Positions 1 to 7,314 of a stretch of DNA of 24,449 nt are shown piece by piece. Where the stretch lies: contig DTSY01000128.1 of NCBI GenBank assembly GCA_012965075.1, forward strand, positions 1 to 24,449, in the 5' to 3' direction. The stretch's first letter is position 1. Every line of letters begins with the position of its first letter. Made by a program: the position numbers and the translations under genes. The notes under the pieces were generated by a model that had not been told where the DNA came from, did not search any database, and saw only the letters and a list, made by a program, of their open reading frames with translations. The DNA is from Gammaproteobacteria bacterium (GTDB taxonomy: Bacteria > Pseudomonadota > Gammaproteobacteria > Magnimaribacterales > Magnimaribacteraceae).

Positions 1-484
1 CTACTTTCTGATTAAAATGTTTTACTTCTCCATTCCTAGAAATTAAATATTTATTAAAATTCCATTCAGGCTCAACACCGGTTTTTTTAATTAGGCCTTT
101 AAAAAAATTGTTAGCCTTTTTTCCTTTAACCGAAGAGGTTGCAAACATTGGAAAAGTTACCCCATATTTTGTATCACAAAATTCTTTAATTTTAGATTCA
201 TCACTAAATTCTTGCCACATAAAATCTCTTGAGGGAAAAGCAAGTATAACGAAATCTTTATCTTCCAAATCTTTATACAAGTTCTGTAAGCCCTCATATT
301 GGGGAGTATAACCACACCTGCTTGCAACATTAACCGCTAGTACAACTTTATCTTTGTACTCACATAAGTTTATAGTCTCTTTGGAATCAAGAAGCCTTAC
401 CTCATGATCTAAGACATCAGGGCAGTTAGCTAACAAGCAACTACTCAAATAAAACCCAAGTAAAAAGATCAGTATTTTTTTCAT
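1..484 (-). CDS. Glutathione peroxidase family protein, C-terminus cut by window edge
   Basis: A thiol peroxidase of the glutathione peroxidase family, which reduces peroxides using thiols. About 161 codons are visible before the frame runs off at base 1. The N-terminus has a hydrophobic signal (residues 4-15) ending in a possible lipobox, LSSC, at Cys16, so the enzyme is probably exported and perhaps lipidated. The family signature NVASRCGYTPQYEGL holds the peroxidatic Cys57. It is followed by FPSRDF..QEF, the YGVTFPMF block and a PEWNFNKYL block carrying the conserved Trp and Asn. The usual Gln of the FPxNQF block reads Asp here. The ATG has a good ribosome site (AAGGGAG). It starts 10 nt after the L,D-transpeptidase stop, so it is likely the last visible gene of the miaB-lnt operon. 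Family sure; thiol partner and lipidation are inferred. Confidence 0.85.
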   Translation of the reverse strand, partial: MKKILIFLLGFYLSSCLLANCPDVLDHEVRLLDSKETINLCEYKDKVVLAVNVASRCGYTPQYEGLQNLYKDLEDKDFVILAFPSRDFMWQEFSDESKIKEFCDTKYGVTFPMFATSSVKGKKANNFFKGLIKKTGVEPEWNFNKYLISRNGEVKHFNQKV

Positions 485-494
485 TTTCTCCCTT

Positions 495-1127
495 CTATAT
501 TATCCAAACTTCCGTGTTTACGCTTACTTTATCAAACAAAGAAATAACATCATTATTATACATCCTTACACAGCCATCTGAAGCTGGCTTTCCTATCAAT
601 CCTTCTTCTGCAGTGCCATGGATGTAGATATATCTTGATTTTGAGTCTACACCAGGTCCCAAATTTTTACCTTGTTCTAGCCCCTCTAGCCATAATATTC
701 TTGAAGTAACAACGTCAAACTCCGTATCTATAGGTTTTTTTATGATATTTGCTATACCTCCGGTCCACTTTCTTCCCTTTAAAATAGCGCCTTTTGGTAA
801 TCCCAGGCCTATTTTTTCAGAAATTTTATGTTTACCTAGGGGTGTTTGAAAACTATTTACCTTTGAACCTGTACCATACGCAGAGGTAGAGATATTGTAA
901 ACTTGTTCTATGTTGCCTCTATTGAGCAAAAAAAGTTCTTGTGAGCTAACATTAACTGCTATTAACAAATCTAAATCCTTGTAATCTAAGGAAATTGTCT
1001 TCAAAGATTCTAATACCATGTTATTACTGGGCTTTTTAGTCGTTACTGTACAAGAAGTTATAAATAAAATAAGTAATAAAGGAATAATTTTTACATATAA
1101 TATGTTTAAGTGTTTAAAATACATCAT
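495..1127 (-). CDS. L,D-transpeptidase (YkuD domain) lipoprotein
   Basis: A 210-residue YkuD-family enzyme. The family makes 3-3 peptidoglycan cross-links or attaches proteins to peptidoglycan through an active-site cysteine. The N-terminus has a basic start, a hydrophobic stretch (about residues 13-24) and a lipobox-like end, ITSC, at Cys26, so it is probably an outer or periplasmic membrane lipoprotein. The YkuD domain spans about residues 52-210. The catalytic motif is visible as His170 in YIHGT and S183-D-GCVRM with Cys186. The common SHGCVRM motif reads SDGCVRM here, a variant seen in this family. ATG at 1127 and the next codon (1124) are both possible starts. It begins one base after the lnt stop, so its lipidation enzyme is encoded in the same transcript. 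Substrate preference cannot be read from sequence. Confidence 0.88.
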   Translation of the reverse strand: MMYFKHLNILYVKIIPLLLILFITSCTVTTKKPSNNMVLESLKTISLDYKDLDLLIAVNVSSQELFLLNRGNIEQVYNISTSAYGTGSKVNSFQTPLGKHKISEKIGLGLPKGAILKGRKWTGGIANIIKKPIDTEFDVVTSRILWLEGLEQGKNLGPGVDSKSRYIYIHGTAEEGLIGKPASDGCVRMYNNDVISLFDKVSVNTEVWII

Positions 1128-1128
1128 A

Positions 1129-2616
1129 TTAATCTTTATTTAGAACATATGTTCTATTATATACAAAAAGGTACATATATATTAACATTATATATCCATA
1201 AATAAGGTAATTACCAATAATTGAGAAAGGCGTATTGCCTTCATAAATTGATATTTCATCTTTTAATTCCTTCTTTTCAAAGAAGCCTTGTCTTTGGACT
1301 ATTTGGCCTTTCCTATCAATAATAGCGCTTATTCCACTATTTGTAGCTCTGATTAGGCTTTTCTGATGCTCTAAAGCCCTAGATTGAGCTATTTCTAGGT
1401 GTTGCTCAGGCCCAATAGAAGCTCCAAACCAGGTATCGTTGCTAATTGTAACAAGTAAGTTACCTGATTTAGCTGTCTTTCTAACCAATTCACTAAAAGC
1501 AATTTCATAACAAATACTCGTTGAAATTTTTAATCTATTGCTTAATAGAGGGCTATAAGACTCTCCTGGGAGGGTATTGACAAGATTTATACCCATAATA
1601 TCTAAGATTTTACCTATATAGTCTCTAAAAGGTATAAATTCTCCAAATGGAACTAAATGGATCTTGTCATAATGCCCATTGGCGGCACCAAATCCTTGAA
1701 TTCTATTGTATCTCTCAATTGAGTCAGGATTTCTTGAGTCTTTTGCAAAAATTCCACTTATCAAGGATATATTTCTCTGACTGGCCTGCCTTTCTAGATC
1801 CGAAATCCAAGGCTGCATCTCCTCTTTATCAAAAATAAGTGCTGTTTCTGGAAAAAAGATAAATTCACCTTCGTCAGCATTTAAAACTGAGCTTTCAACT
1901 AGTGCCATAGTTTGCCTTACACCTTTAGAACTCCATTTTTCTTCCAAGGTAAGATTGGGTTGGTAAATAGAGGCTTGAATTGTTGTAATTTCTTTGGTCC
2001 AGTTAATCTTATAAAGCGTAAATGAAGAAACCAAAATAATCATTATTATTAGGGCAGGGTACCAATTTATCTTCAATTCTTTTTTAAACATAAGAACTAG
2101 ACTGCCTGAAATCATTAAGGTTAAAATTGAGACTCCATAAGAGCCTAAAATAGGTATCCAGCCTCCAATTGAAGTACCTGCTAAAGAGGTACCAACTATT
2201 AGCCAGGGGAACCCTGTAAATAAATAGCTTCTAAGGACTTCAATAGAAACCCAAACTACAGGGAAAAAGATTAAGTAATCTAAATATTCATTATTTGTTT
2301 TTAATTTTATAAAGAGATAAGTAACTAAACCCGTATACAGAGATAGAAGTGAAACAAATACAAAAGTTATTATTAAGGAGCCTACCAGTCCTTGGTTTCC
2401 ATGATAGTAAATACTCACATACACCCAAGATACACCCAGCCCCCACAAGCCTATTCCATAAATCCATCCGACTAAAAAAGCCTGTTTTAAGCTAGTCTTA
2501 CCTGTCAAATAAAGTATTAGAGAAAGAGATAGAATTGTTAATGGCCAAATATCAAAAGGAGCAAATCCCAATGGAAATAATAATCCGCTAAATAGGGCTA
2601 TTAAATAGTTTTTCAT
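1129..2616 (-). CDS. lnt: Apolipoprotein N-acyltransferase
   Basis: Inner-membrane enzyme that adds the third acyl chain to the N-terminal cysteine of lipoproteins, the last maturation step before outer-membrane sorting in Gram-negatives. At 495 residues it is close to the usual length of about 510. The first 205 residues are membrane segments, including conserved FAPFDIWPL and GFPWL motifs. The nitrilase-like domain follows. The catalytic triad is in place: Glu257 in FFPETAL, Lys318 in KIHLVPFGE and Cys369 in SICYE. A final membrane segment lies near residues 467-485. It sits in the expected place after corC, as in E. coli and Pseudomonas. The 45-nt gap to corC contains an inverted repeat that ends 8 nt before the ATG, and no clear Shine-Dalgarno is seen. 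Confidence 0.96.
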   Translation of the reverse strand: MKNYLIALFSGLLFPLGFAPFDIWPLTILSLSLILYLTGKTSLKQAFLVGWIYGIGLWGLGVSWVYVSIYYHGNQGLVGSLIITFVFVSLLSLYTGLVTYLFIKLKTNNEYLDYLIFFPVVWVSIEVLRSYLFTGFPWLIVGTSLAGTSIGGWIPILGSYGVSILTLMISGSLVLMFKKELKINWYPALIIMIILVSSFTLYKINWTKEITTIQASIYQPNLTLEEKWSSKGVRQTMALVESSVLNADEGEFIFFPETALIFDKEEMQPWISDLERQASQRNISLISGIFAKDSRNPDSIERYNRIQGFGAANGHYDKIHLVPFGEFIPFRDYIGKILDIMGINLVNTLPGESYSPLLSNRLKISTSICYEIAFSELVRKTAKSGNLLVTISNDTWFGASIGPEQHLEIAQSRALEHQKSLIRATNSGISAIIDRKGQIVQRQGFFEKKELKDEISIYEGNTPFSIIGNYLIYGYIMLIYMYLFVYNRTYVLNKD

Positions 2617-2624
2617 TAACCGGT

Positions 2625-2669
2625 AATCTTAATTCTGGGAGCGTTTATCGCAAACAGTGTATTAAGATT
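2625..2669 (-). repeat. Inverted repeat between corC and lnt
   Basis: A perfect 9-bp inverted repeat, AATCTTAAT at 2625-2633 and ATTAAGATT at 2661-2669, is separated by 27 nt. An inner GTTT/AAAC pairing lies inside the loop. In the minus-strand mRNA this would form a nested stem that overlaps the corC stop codon and ends 8 nt before the lnt start. There is no following U-run, so it does not look like an intrinsic terminator. It could tune lnt translation or RNA stability, or be a chance repeat in AT-rich DNA. Confidence 0.4.
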
Positions 2670-3528
2670 TAATTACTCTTATTTTCTTGAGTCTTCTTTT
2701 TTCAGTTGAAGCAATAATAAATCTTAAATTATCAATTGAGATTGCATCATTAGTTTTGGGAAATCTTGTAAAATGATGCATGACAATACCCCCTAAGGTA
2801 TCAAAATCCTTATTACTCAATTTAGAATTAAATTCCTCATTAAACTCATCTATTGGAATTAACGCTGAAACTAAAAATTCTTTATTAGAAACTTTTTTAA
2901 CCATCTGATCTTGGAGGTCATCATGCTCATCTTCTATTTCTCCAACTATTTCTTCCAATACATCTTCTATAGTTACTAGACCTGTGATTCCGCCATATTC
3001 ATCGATTACTATTGCCATATGGTTCCTGCTTGCTCTAAATTCATCTAGAAGGGTATTAAGCTTTTTGCTCTCTGGAACAAGCACTGCAGGCCTTAGCAAG
3101 TTTCTAAGTTCTAATTTAGCCTTATTTTTAGGTGAAAGTAGGGGTAATAGGTCTTTTGCTAAAAGAATACCTTCTATTTTTTCTGTTTCTTTATTAAATA
3201 CAGGAAATCTAGAATGCCTTGATCTTATTATTCTGGGGAGAAACTCTTCTGGTTCTTCACTCGAATCAACGAAAATTATTTGCGGCTTAGGGATCATAAT
3301 TTCTCTAACTTGTGCTGTTGAGACCTTTAAAGCCCCTTCCATCATTCTTAAAGTACCTTTCTCAAGGACGCCTCTATTACTAGAATCTCTTATGGATCCT
3401 GCGATTTCTTGTTTACTTTGAGGTTTATAAGAAAAATTTTGGTATATTTCTCTGATCTTTTCTTTAATCTTTTTTGTGATTCCTAACCTTTGAGATTCTG
3501 CCAAACTACTTGGGGGTTCGTCGTTCAT
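2662..3528 (-). CDS. corC: CorC/YbeX family CBS-domain protein
   Basis: Soluble member of the CorC/HlyC family, historically tied to magnesium and cobalt efflux and, in the lnt operon, to ribosome-related functions (YbeX). With the ATG at 3528 it has 288 residues, matching E. coli YbeX (292). The domains are an N-terminal helical segment (1-70), a CBS pair (about 75-195, with REIMIPKPQ, SRFPVF, GILLAKDLLP, MAIVIDEYGG and GLVTIEDVLEEIVGEI) and a CorC/HlyC C-terminal domain (about 210-288, with FDTLGG). It lacks the membrane domain of the longer YfjD-type proteins. The frame is open to a TTG at 3558 directly after ybeY, but alignment with YbeX starting MSDD and an AAGG element favour ATG 3528. 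Confidence 0.93.
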   Translation of the reverse strand: MNDEPPSSLAESQRLGITKKIKEKIREIYQNFSYKPQSKQEIAGSIRDSSNRGVLEKGTLRMMEGALKVSTAQVREIMIPKPQIIFVDSSEEPEEFLPRIIRSRHSRFPVFNKETEKIEGILLAKDLLPLLSPKNKAKLELRNLLRPAVLVPESKKLNTLLDEFRASRNHMAIVIDEYGGITGLVTIEDVLEEIVGEIEDEHDDLQDQMVKKVSNKEFLVSALIPIDEFNEEFNSKLSNKDFDTLGGIVMHHFTRFPKTNDAISIDNLRFIIASTEKRRLKKIRVIKS

Positions 3529-3558
3529 TAACGCCTTATATTCATAAACACATAACAA

Positions 3559-4047
3559 TCATAGTTCTATTTGATATGGATCTTCAATACCTAATTTTTT
3601 TAGAACCTGTTTTTCTAGTGCTTCCATTTCTGAGGCTTTTCCATCAGAACCATGTGTATACCCCAATAGATGCAATACACCATGAGTAAATAGATGAAGA
3701 AGATGGTCTAAAAAGTCTTTATTTTGATGTTTGGCTTCTCTTTTTACAAGATCTACACAAATTGCGACATCTCCCACGTAATTATCCTTCTCATCTTTCT
3801 CTTTCAGATCTGGTGCGAAAGACAAGACATTAGTTTCTTTATTAACCCCAGAGAAAGAAGAATTTAGTTTCTTCATATTTTTAACACTAGTAAACCTAAG
3901 CGATACAGTTAAACAGGGATTTTTTGACCTAAAAGTTTTTAATTCTTTGTTTATGTGTCTTGTACATCTGGTTAAATCTCTTTCATTTATCTTTAGATCA
4001 ATATCCTCATCCTGACTAATAAGGACATTAACTATATGAAAAATCAT
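3559..4047 (-). CDS. ybeY: Endoribonuclease YbeY (rRNA maturation factor)
   Basis: Zinc-dependent single-strand endoribonuclease needed for 16S rRNA 3' end maturation and ribosome quality control. It has 162 residues from the ATG at 4047. The metal site is visible as HGVLHLLGYTH, with His122, His126 and His132. The RFTS and TNVLSF blocks contribute the conserved Arg51 and surrounding surface, and MEALE follows near the end. The normally conserved Asp of GYDH is Thr131 here, while all three histidines are kept. The ATG overlaps the phoH-like stop by one base (TGATG), indicating coupled translation with its functional partner YbeZ. An upstream TTG at 4050 is also in frame but is less likely to be the start. 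Confidence 0.93.
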   Translation of the reverse strand: MIFHIVNVLISQDEDIDLKINERDLTRCTRHINKELKTFRSKNPCLTVSLRFTSVKNMKKLNSSFSGVNKETNVLSFAPDLKEKDEKDNYVGDVAICVDLVKREAKHQNKDFLDHLLHLFTHGVLHLLGYTHGSDGKASEMEALEKQVLKKLGIEDPYQIEL

Positions 4048-5012
4048 CAACTTTTAAAGTTTTCGTAAGCTTCGACAATCTTTTGAACGAGCGCGTGTCT
4101 TGCCACGTCTTTCGAAGAAAATCTTACTAACCCAACATCTTCTAGCTTACTTAAAATATCTAGAGCATGTATCAAACCTGATTTCACATCCTTAGGTAGG
4201 TCTATTTGGGTTAAGTCACCAGTAACTATTACTTTAGAACCGTAACCAAACCTTGTTAGAAACATCTTCATTTGCTCTTGGGTTGTGTTCTGAGCCTCAT
4301 CAAGAATTATGAAAGATTTATTTAAGGTCCTTCCTCTCATGAAAGCCAATGGAGCAATTTCTATGACATTATTCTCAATATACTTATTTGTTTCTTTGAA
4401 CCCTAGAGTTTGAAAAAGGGCATCATAGAGAGGCCTTAGGTACGGATCCACTTTTTGACTCACATCTCCAGGAAGAAATCCTAATTTCTCTCCTGCCTCT
4501 ACGGCCGGACGTGTAACGACCACTTTCTCAACTCTTCCGGTAATTAGTTCATTAACAGCTGAAGCTACTGCAAGATAAGTTTTTCCCGTTCCAGCAGGTC
4601 CAATCCCGAAGACAAGCTCCTTCTTAGAAATAACATCTAAATACTGTTGCTGTTTTTTACCTTTTGGAGAAACTAATGTTTTGGGCGTTTTTAAAGTAAA
4701 TTTTTCATTACTTGTATCACCACTTATAACAGTGGAAGAATCCTGATTCATAACTTCTCTTAAATATAGATGTATTTCTTCTGGAGGGACATCAATTTTT
4801 TTTTCTAGCTTTTGGTAGAGGCCTTTAAGAACAATTTCCGCAGCTAAAGTATTTTGGGTGTTGCCTTTGACTTTAAACTTAGATCCTCTATTACTTATTT
4901 TAATCTTGAGAGCTCCCTCAATCTGTTTAAGGGTTGAGTTGGTAGGGCCACAAAGCCTGTTAACTCTATCTTGATCGTCTGGATCTAGATTAAACCTCAG
5001 GCTCTGTTCCAT
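4047..5012 (-). CDS. ybeZ: PhoH-like ATPase YbeZ
   Basis: PhoH-family P-loop ATPase, 321 residues, the usual partner of YbeY in rRNA handling. An N-terminal KH-like region (about 15-75, with CGPTNSTLKQIE) is followed by the PhoH domain (about 115-315). Walker A is GPAGTGKT at 138-145 and Walker B is FIILDEAQN at 234-242. The VTRPAVEAGEKLGFLPGD block and the sensor-like VTGDLTQIDLP are also present. The start ATG follows the miaB stop with no spacer, and the stop overlaps ybeY by one base. This order (miaB-ybeZ-ybeY-ybeX-lnt) is conserved in gammaproteobacteria. The exact enzymatic activity, NTP-driven RNA unwinding or another RNA-linked step, is known only from homologues. Confidence 0.94.
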   Translation of the reverse strand: MEQSLRFNLDPDDQDRVNRLCGPTNSTLKQIEGALKIKISNRGSKFKVKGNTQNTLAAEIVLKGLYQKLEKKIDVPPEEIHLYLREVMNQDSSTVISGDTSNEKFTLKTPKTLVSPKGKKQQQYLDVISKKELVFGIGPAGTGKTYLAVASAVNELITGRVEKVVVTRPAVEAGEKLGFLPGDVSQKVDPYLRPLYDALFQTLGFKETNKYIENNVIEIAPLAFMRGRTLNKSFIILDEAQNTTQEQMKMFLTRFGYGSKVIVTGDLTQIDLPKDVKSGLIHALDILSKLEDVGLVRFSSKDVARHALVQKIVEAYENFKS

Positions 5013-6338
5013 CTAGGCCATAACCCCTCTCAAAGAATTTGGCATAGCTTCAACTATCTTTAGATTAAGAAATTGACCAACAAAATCTTGCCCGTCAGAA
5101 TTAAAATTTACAACTTTATTATTCTCAGTCCTAGCCTGTAATTCTCCTGGATCTTTCTTAGAAACTCCGGTTATTAGACATCTCTCAATGCCCCCAACCA
5201 TTTTTCTGCTTATACTAAAGGAACATTTTTTTAGAGAATTTTGTAATATTTCAAGTCTCTTTTTCTTTTCATGCAGACTCACATTATCTTCTAAATCTTT
5301 AGCTGTCGTATTTGGTCTAGGGCTGTATATAAAGCTGTAAGATTCATTAAATCCTACTCTTTTAATAAGATCTAAGGTGTCTTGAAAATCCTTATCAGTT
5401 TCCCCAGGAAAACCTACTATAAAGTCAGAAGAAATGCTTATTCCGGGTCTAACTAATCTTAGATGCTTAATAGTTTTTAAATATTCCTTTATCGTATGCC
5501 TTCTCCTCATAGCTTTAAGGATTGTGTTTGAACCACTCTGAACAGGTAGATGTACATGGCTAACTAGCTCAGGAACCTCTGAATATACATTTATTAGATC
5601 TTCTCCAAACTCAAAGGGATGGGAAGTTGTATATCTAATACGATCAATTCCTTTTATTTTTGCAGACTCTCTTATCAGATTTGCTAAGCCTAAACCTTTT
5701 GTTTTGTCTCTACTGTCCCTATATGCATTTACGTTCTGCCCAAGAAAAATTATTTCCTTAACTCCATCTTTAGCCAAACCTTTTACCTCATTGATCACAT
5801 CAATGAGAGGTCGGCTTATTTCATTTCCTCTTGTATGAGGAACAACACAAAAAGAACAATATTTATTACAACCTTCCATGATTGAAACATAAGAAGAAGT
5901 TCCATCGTTTGAAGGTTTTGGCAAGGCATCAAACTTTTCTGTCTTAGGAAAGGAAATATCTACCTCTTTTTTATTAAATTCTGATGCTTTTTCATACAGC
6001 TTAGGCACTCGATGGATAGTTTGTGGGCCAAAAACTAAATCTACAAATGGTGCTCTTTTGATAATATTCTCTCCTTCCTGACTAGCCACGCAACCTCCCA
6101 CTCCTATCTTCAGATTAGGATTTACTTTTTTTAAATCCTTCCATCTTCCAAGCTCATGAAAAACTTTTTCTTGAGCTTTTTCTCTGATTGAACAAGTGTT
6201 AAGAAGTATTAAGTCTGCCTCTTCAGGAGTATCAACCAGGGTAAAGTCATGGCTTTCACCAAGAATATCCTTCATACGATTTGAATCATATTCGTTCATT
6301 TGACACCCTTGGGTCTTGATGTATAAATTTTTGCCCAT
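5013..6338 (-). CDS. miaB: tRNA-2-methylthio-N6-isopentenyladenosine synthase MiaB
   Basis: Radical-SAM methylthiotransferase that adds the 2-methylthio group to i6A37 of tRNAs reading codons that begin with U. At 441 residues it has the family length. Six cluster-binding cysteines are all visible: Cys12 (TQGCQMNEYDSNRM), Cys49 (NTCSIREKA) and Cys83 (GGCVA) for the auxiliary 4Fe-4S cluster, and Cys157, Cys161, Cys164 (GCNKYCSFCVVPHTRG) for the radical-SAM cluster. GFPGET near residue 315 and a C-terminal TRAM domain (about 376-438) complete the protein. It is the first gene of the minus-strand operon that continues to lnt. It reads divergently from the DUF1820 gene across a 42-nt spacer. MiaA, which makes its substrate, is not in the window. 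Confidence 0.97.
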   Translation of the reverse strand: MGKNLYIKTQGCQMNEYDSNRMKDILGESHDFTLVDTPEEADLILLNTCSIREKAQEKVFHELGRWKDLKKVNPNLKIGVGGCVASQEGENIIKRAPFVDLVFGPQTIHRVPKLYEKASEFNKKEVDISFPKTEKFDALPKPSNDGTSSYVSIMEGCNKYCSFCVVPHTRGNEISRPLIDVINEVKGLAKDGVKEIIFLGQNVNAYRDSRDKTKGLGLANLIRESAKIKGIDRIRYTTSHPFEFGEDLINVYSEVPELVSHVHLPVQSGSNTILKAMRRRHTIKEYLKTIKHLRLVRPGISISSDFIVGFPGETDKDFQDTLDLIKRVGFNESYSFIYSPRPNTTAKDLEDNVSLHEKKKRLEILQNSLKKCSFSISRKMVGGIERCLITGVSKKDPGELQARTENNKVVNFNSDGQDFVGQFLNLKIVEAMPNSLRGVMA

Positions 6339-6380
6339 ACAATCTTATGTATCTTATATATAAATAGGGCGCAAATTGTA
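6339..6380. promoter_or_regulatory. Divergent promoter region between miaB and the DUF1820 gene
   Basis: This 42-nt spacer is the only place for promoters of both the minus-strand miaB operon and the plus-strand DUF1820 gene. For the plus strand, TATATA (6355-6360) or TATAAA (6359-6364) could serve as -10. TTGCCC at 6331-6336 lies 18 nt before the first of these. For the minus strand, TTGCGC (6374-6369) followed 17 nt later by TACATA is a candidate. If these are right, the promoters overlap and both messages have very short leaders. Weak evidence, from motif reading only. Confidence 0.35.
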
Positions 6381-6716
6381 ATGTCTAAAAAGGGAATCTA
6401 CAAAATAGTATTTATGCAAACAGGAGAAATCTATGAGGTTTATGCTAAATCTATCTATCAGAGCGACATGTACGGTTTTATAGAAGTTGAAGATTATATA
6501 TTTGATCAAAATTCTCAAATTGTTGTTGATCCAAGTGAAGAGAAACTTAAAACAGAGTTTAAAGGAGTCAATAGAAGTTATATACCTATAAATGCTATTT
6601 TAAGAATAGATGAGGTAGACAAAAAGGGAAGCGCCAAAATAACCAAAAGCAAGTCTGGTAATGTTATGCCCCTTCCTTCTCCAATTATTGGCGGTGGGAC
6701 AAAAAAAGATTCCTAA
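6381..6716 (+). CDS. DUF1820 family protein
   Basis: A 111-residue soluble protein of the DUF1820 family, which is widespread in gammaproteobacteria and has no established function. The conserved family blocks are clear: GIYKIVF, EVYAKSIYQSDMYGFIEVE, VVDPSEEKLKTEF and SYIPINAILRIDEV, then a short flexible tail with Pro and Gly. No signal peptide or membrane segment is seen. It starts 42 nt from the divergent miaB operon and converges on orn with only 8 nt between stop codons. The ATG lacks a strong ribosome site (only a distant AGGG). Divergent placement beside miaB hints at a link to RNA or translation, but that is inference from position alone. Confidence 0.85.
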   Translation: MSKKGIYKIVFMQTGEIYEVYAKSIYQSDMYGFIEVEDYIFDQNSQIVVDPSEEKLKTEFKGVNRSYIPINAILRIDEVDKKGSAKITKSKSGNVMPLPSPIIGGGTKKDS

Positions 6717-6724
6717 AATTTTAA

Positions 6725-7273
6725 TCACTTAAAAAGGTTTTCTTTATAGAATTTCAATTCTTTTATGGACTCATAGACATCAGTTAAAGCCCTGTGATTA
6801 CCATCTTTTTCAATACCATCTACTAGTTCAGGATTCCATCTTTTTACCAACTCTTTAATGGAACTCACATCAATATTTCTGTAATGGAAAAAAGCTGCCA
6901 GCTCAGGCATATACCTAACAAGAAACCGTCTGTCATGGGATATTGAATTCCCACATAAGGGAGATTTTCCTTTTGTAGCGTGTTTTCTCAAAAATTCCAG
7001 TGTTTGCTTTTCCGCATCAGTCTCTGAAATTTTAGTTACCTTCAAACAGTCTATAAGACCAGAATTTGTATGTTGGTTAATATTCCACTCATCCATTCCA
7101 TCTATATATTCTTGGGGCTGCCTTATCACAAGATTTGGTCCTTCTTTTATTTCATCCAGATCCGCGTTAGTGACCACAGTTGCTATTTCAATAATCCTTT
7201 CTGAATCTGGGTCTAGACCACTCATTTCTAGATCAAGCCAGATAAGAGGAGGGTAGATTTTGTTTTCGGTCAT
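6725..7273 (-). CDS. orn: Oligoribonuclease
   Basis: 3'-5' exoribonuclease of the DEDDh family that degrades 2-5 nt RNAs (and pGpG) to mononucleotides, usually essential in gammaproteobacteria. At 182 residues it matches E. coli Orn (181). The catalytic residues are all visible: Asp14 and Glu16 in IWLDLEMSGLDP, Asp114 in SISHDRRFL, His160 and Asp165 in HRALTDVYESI. The region around GNSISHDRRFLVRYMPEL matches the family closely. The gene converges with DUF1820 on its right-hand (3') side and is divergent from the DUF6279 lipoprotein gene, so it appears to be monocistronic. Confidence 0.97.
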   Translation of the reverse strand: MTENKIYPPLIWLDLEMSGLDPDSERIIEIATVVTNADLDEIKEGPNLVIRQPQEYIDGMDEWNINQHTNSGLIDCLKVTKISETDAEKQTLEFLRKHATKGKSPLCGNSISHDRRFLVRYMPELAAFFHYRNIDVSSIKELVKRWNPELVDGIEKDGNHRALTDVYESIKELKFYKENLFK

Positions 7274-7276
7274 AAA

Positions 7277-7306
7277 TTATTCTTAAATAATAATGAAAAG
7301 TATAAT
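7277..7306 (+). promoter_or_regulatory. Promoter for the DUF6279 gene with consensus -10
   Basis: A perfect TATAAT sits at 7301-7306. A weak -35 (TTATTC, 7277-7282) lies 18 nt upstream. A start of transcription about 7 nt after the -10 would fall near 7313, only two bases before the ATG at 7315, and no Shine-Dalgarno is present. The message may therefore be leaderless or nearly so. Confidence 0.5.
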
Positions 7307-7314
7307 AACTCATC

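Noticed and set aside
2984..3421. Long open frame of about 145 codons on the plus strand, opposite corC
   Set aside because: Lies wholly antisense to a conserved corC gene and the product resembles no family I know; an antisense shadow.
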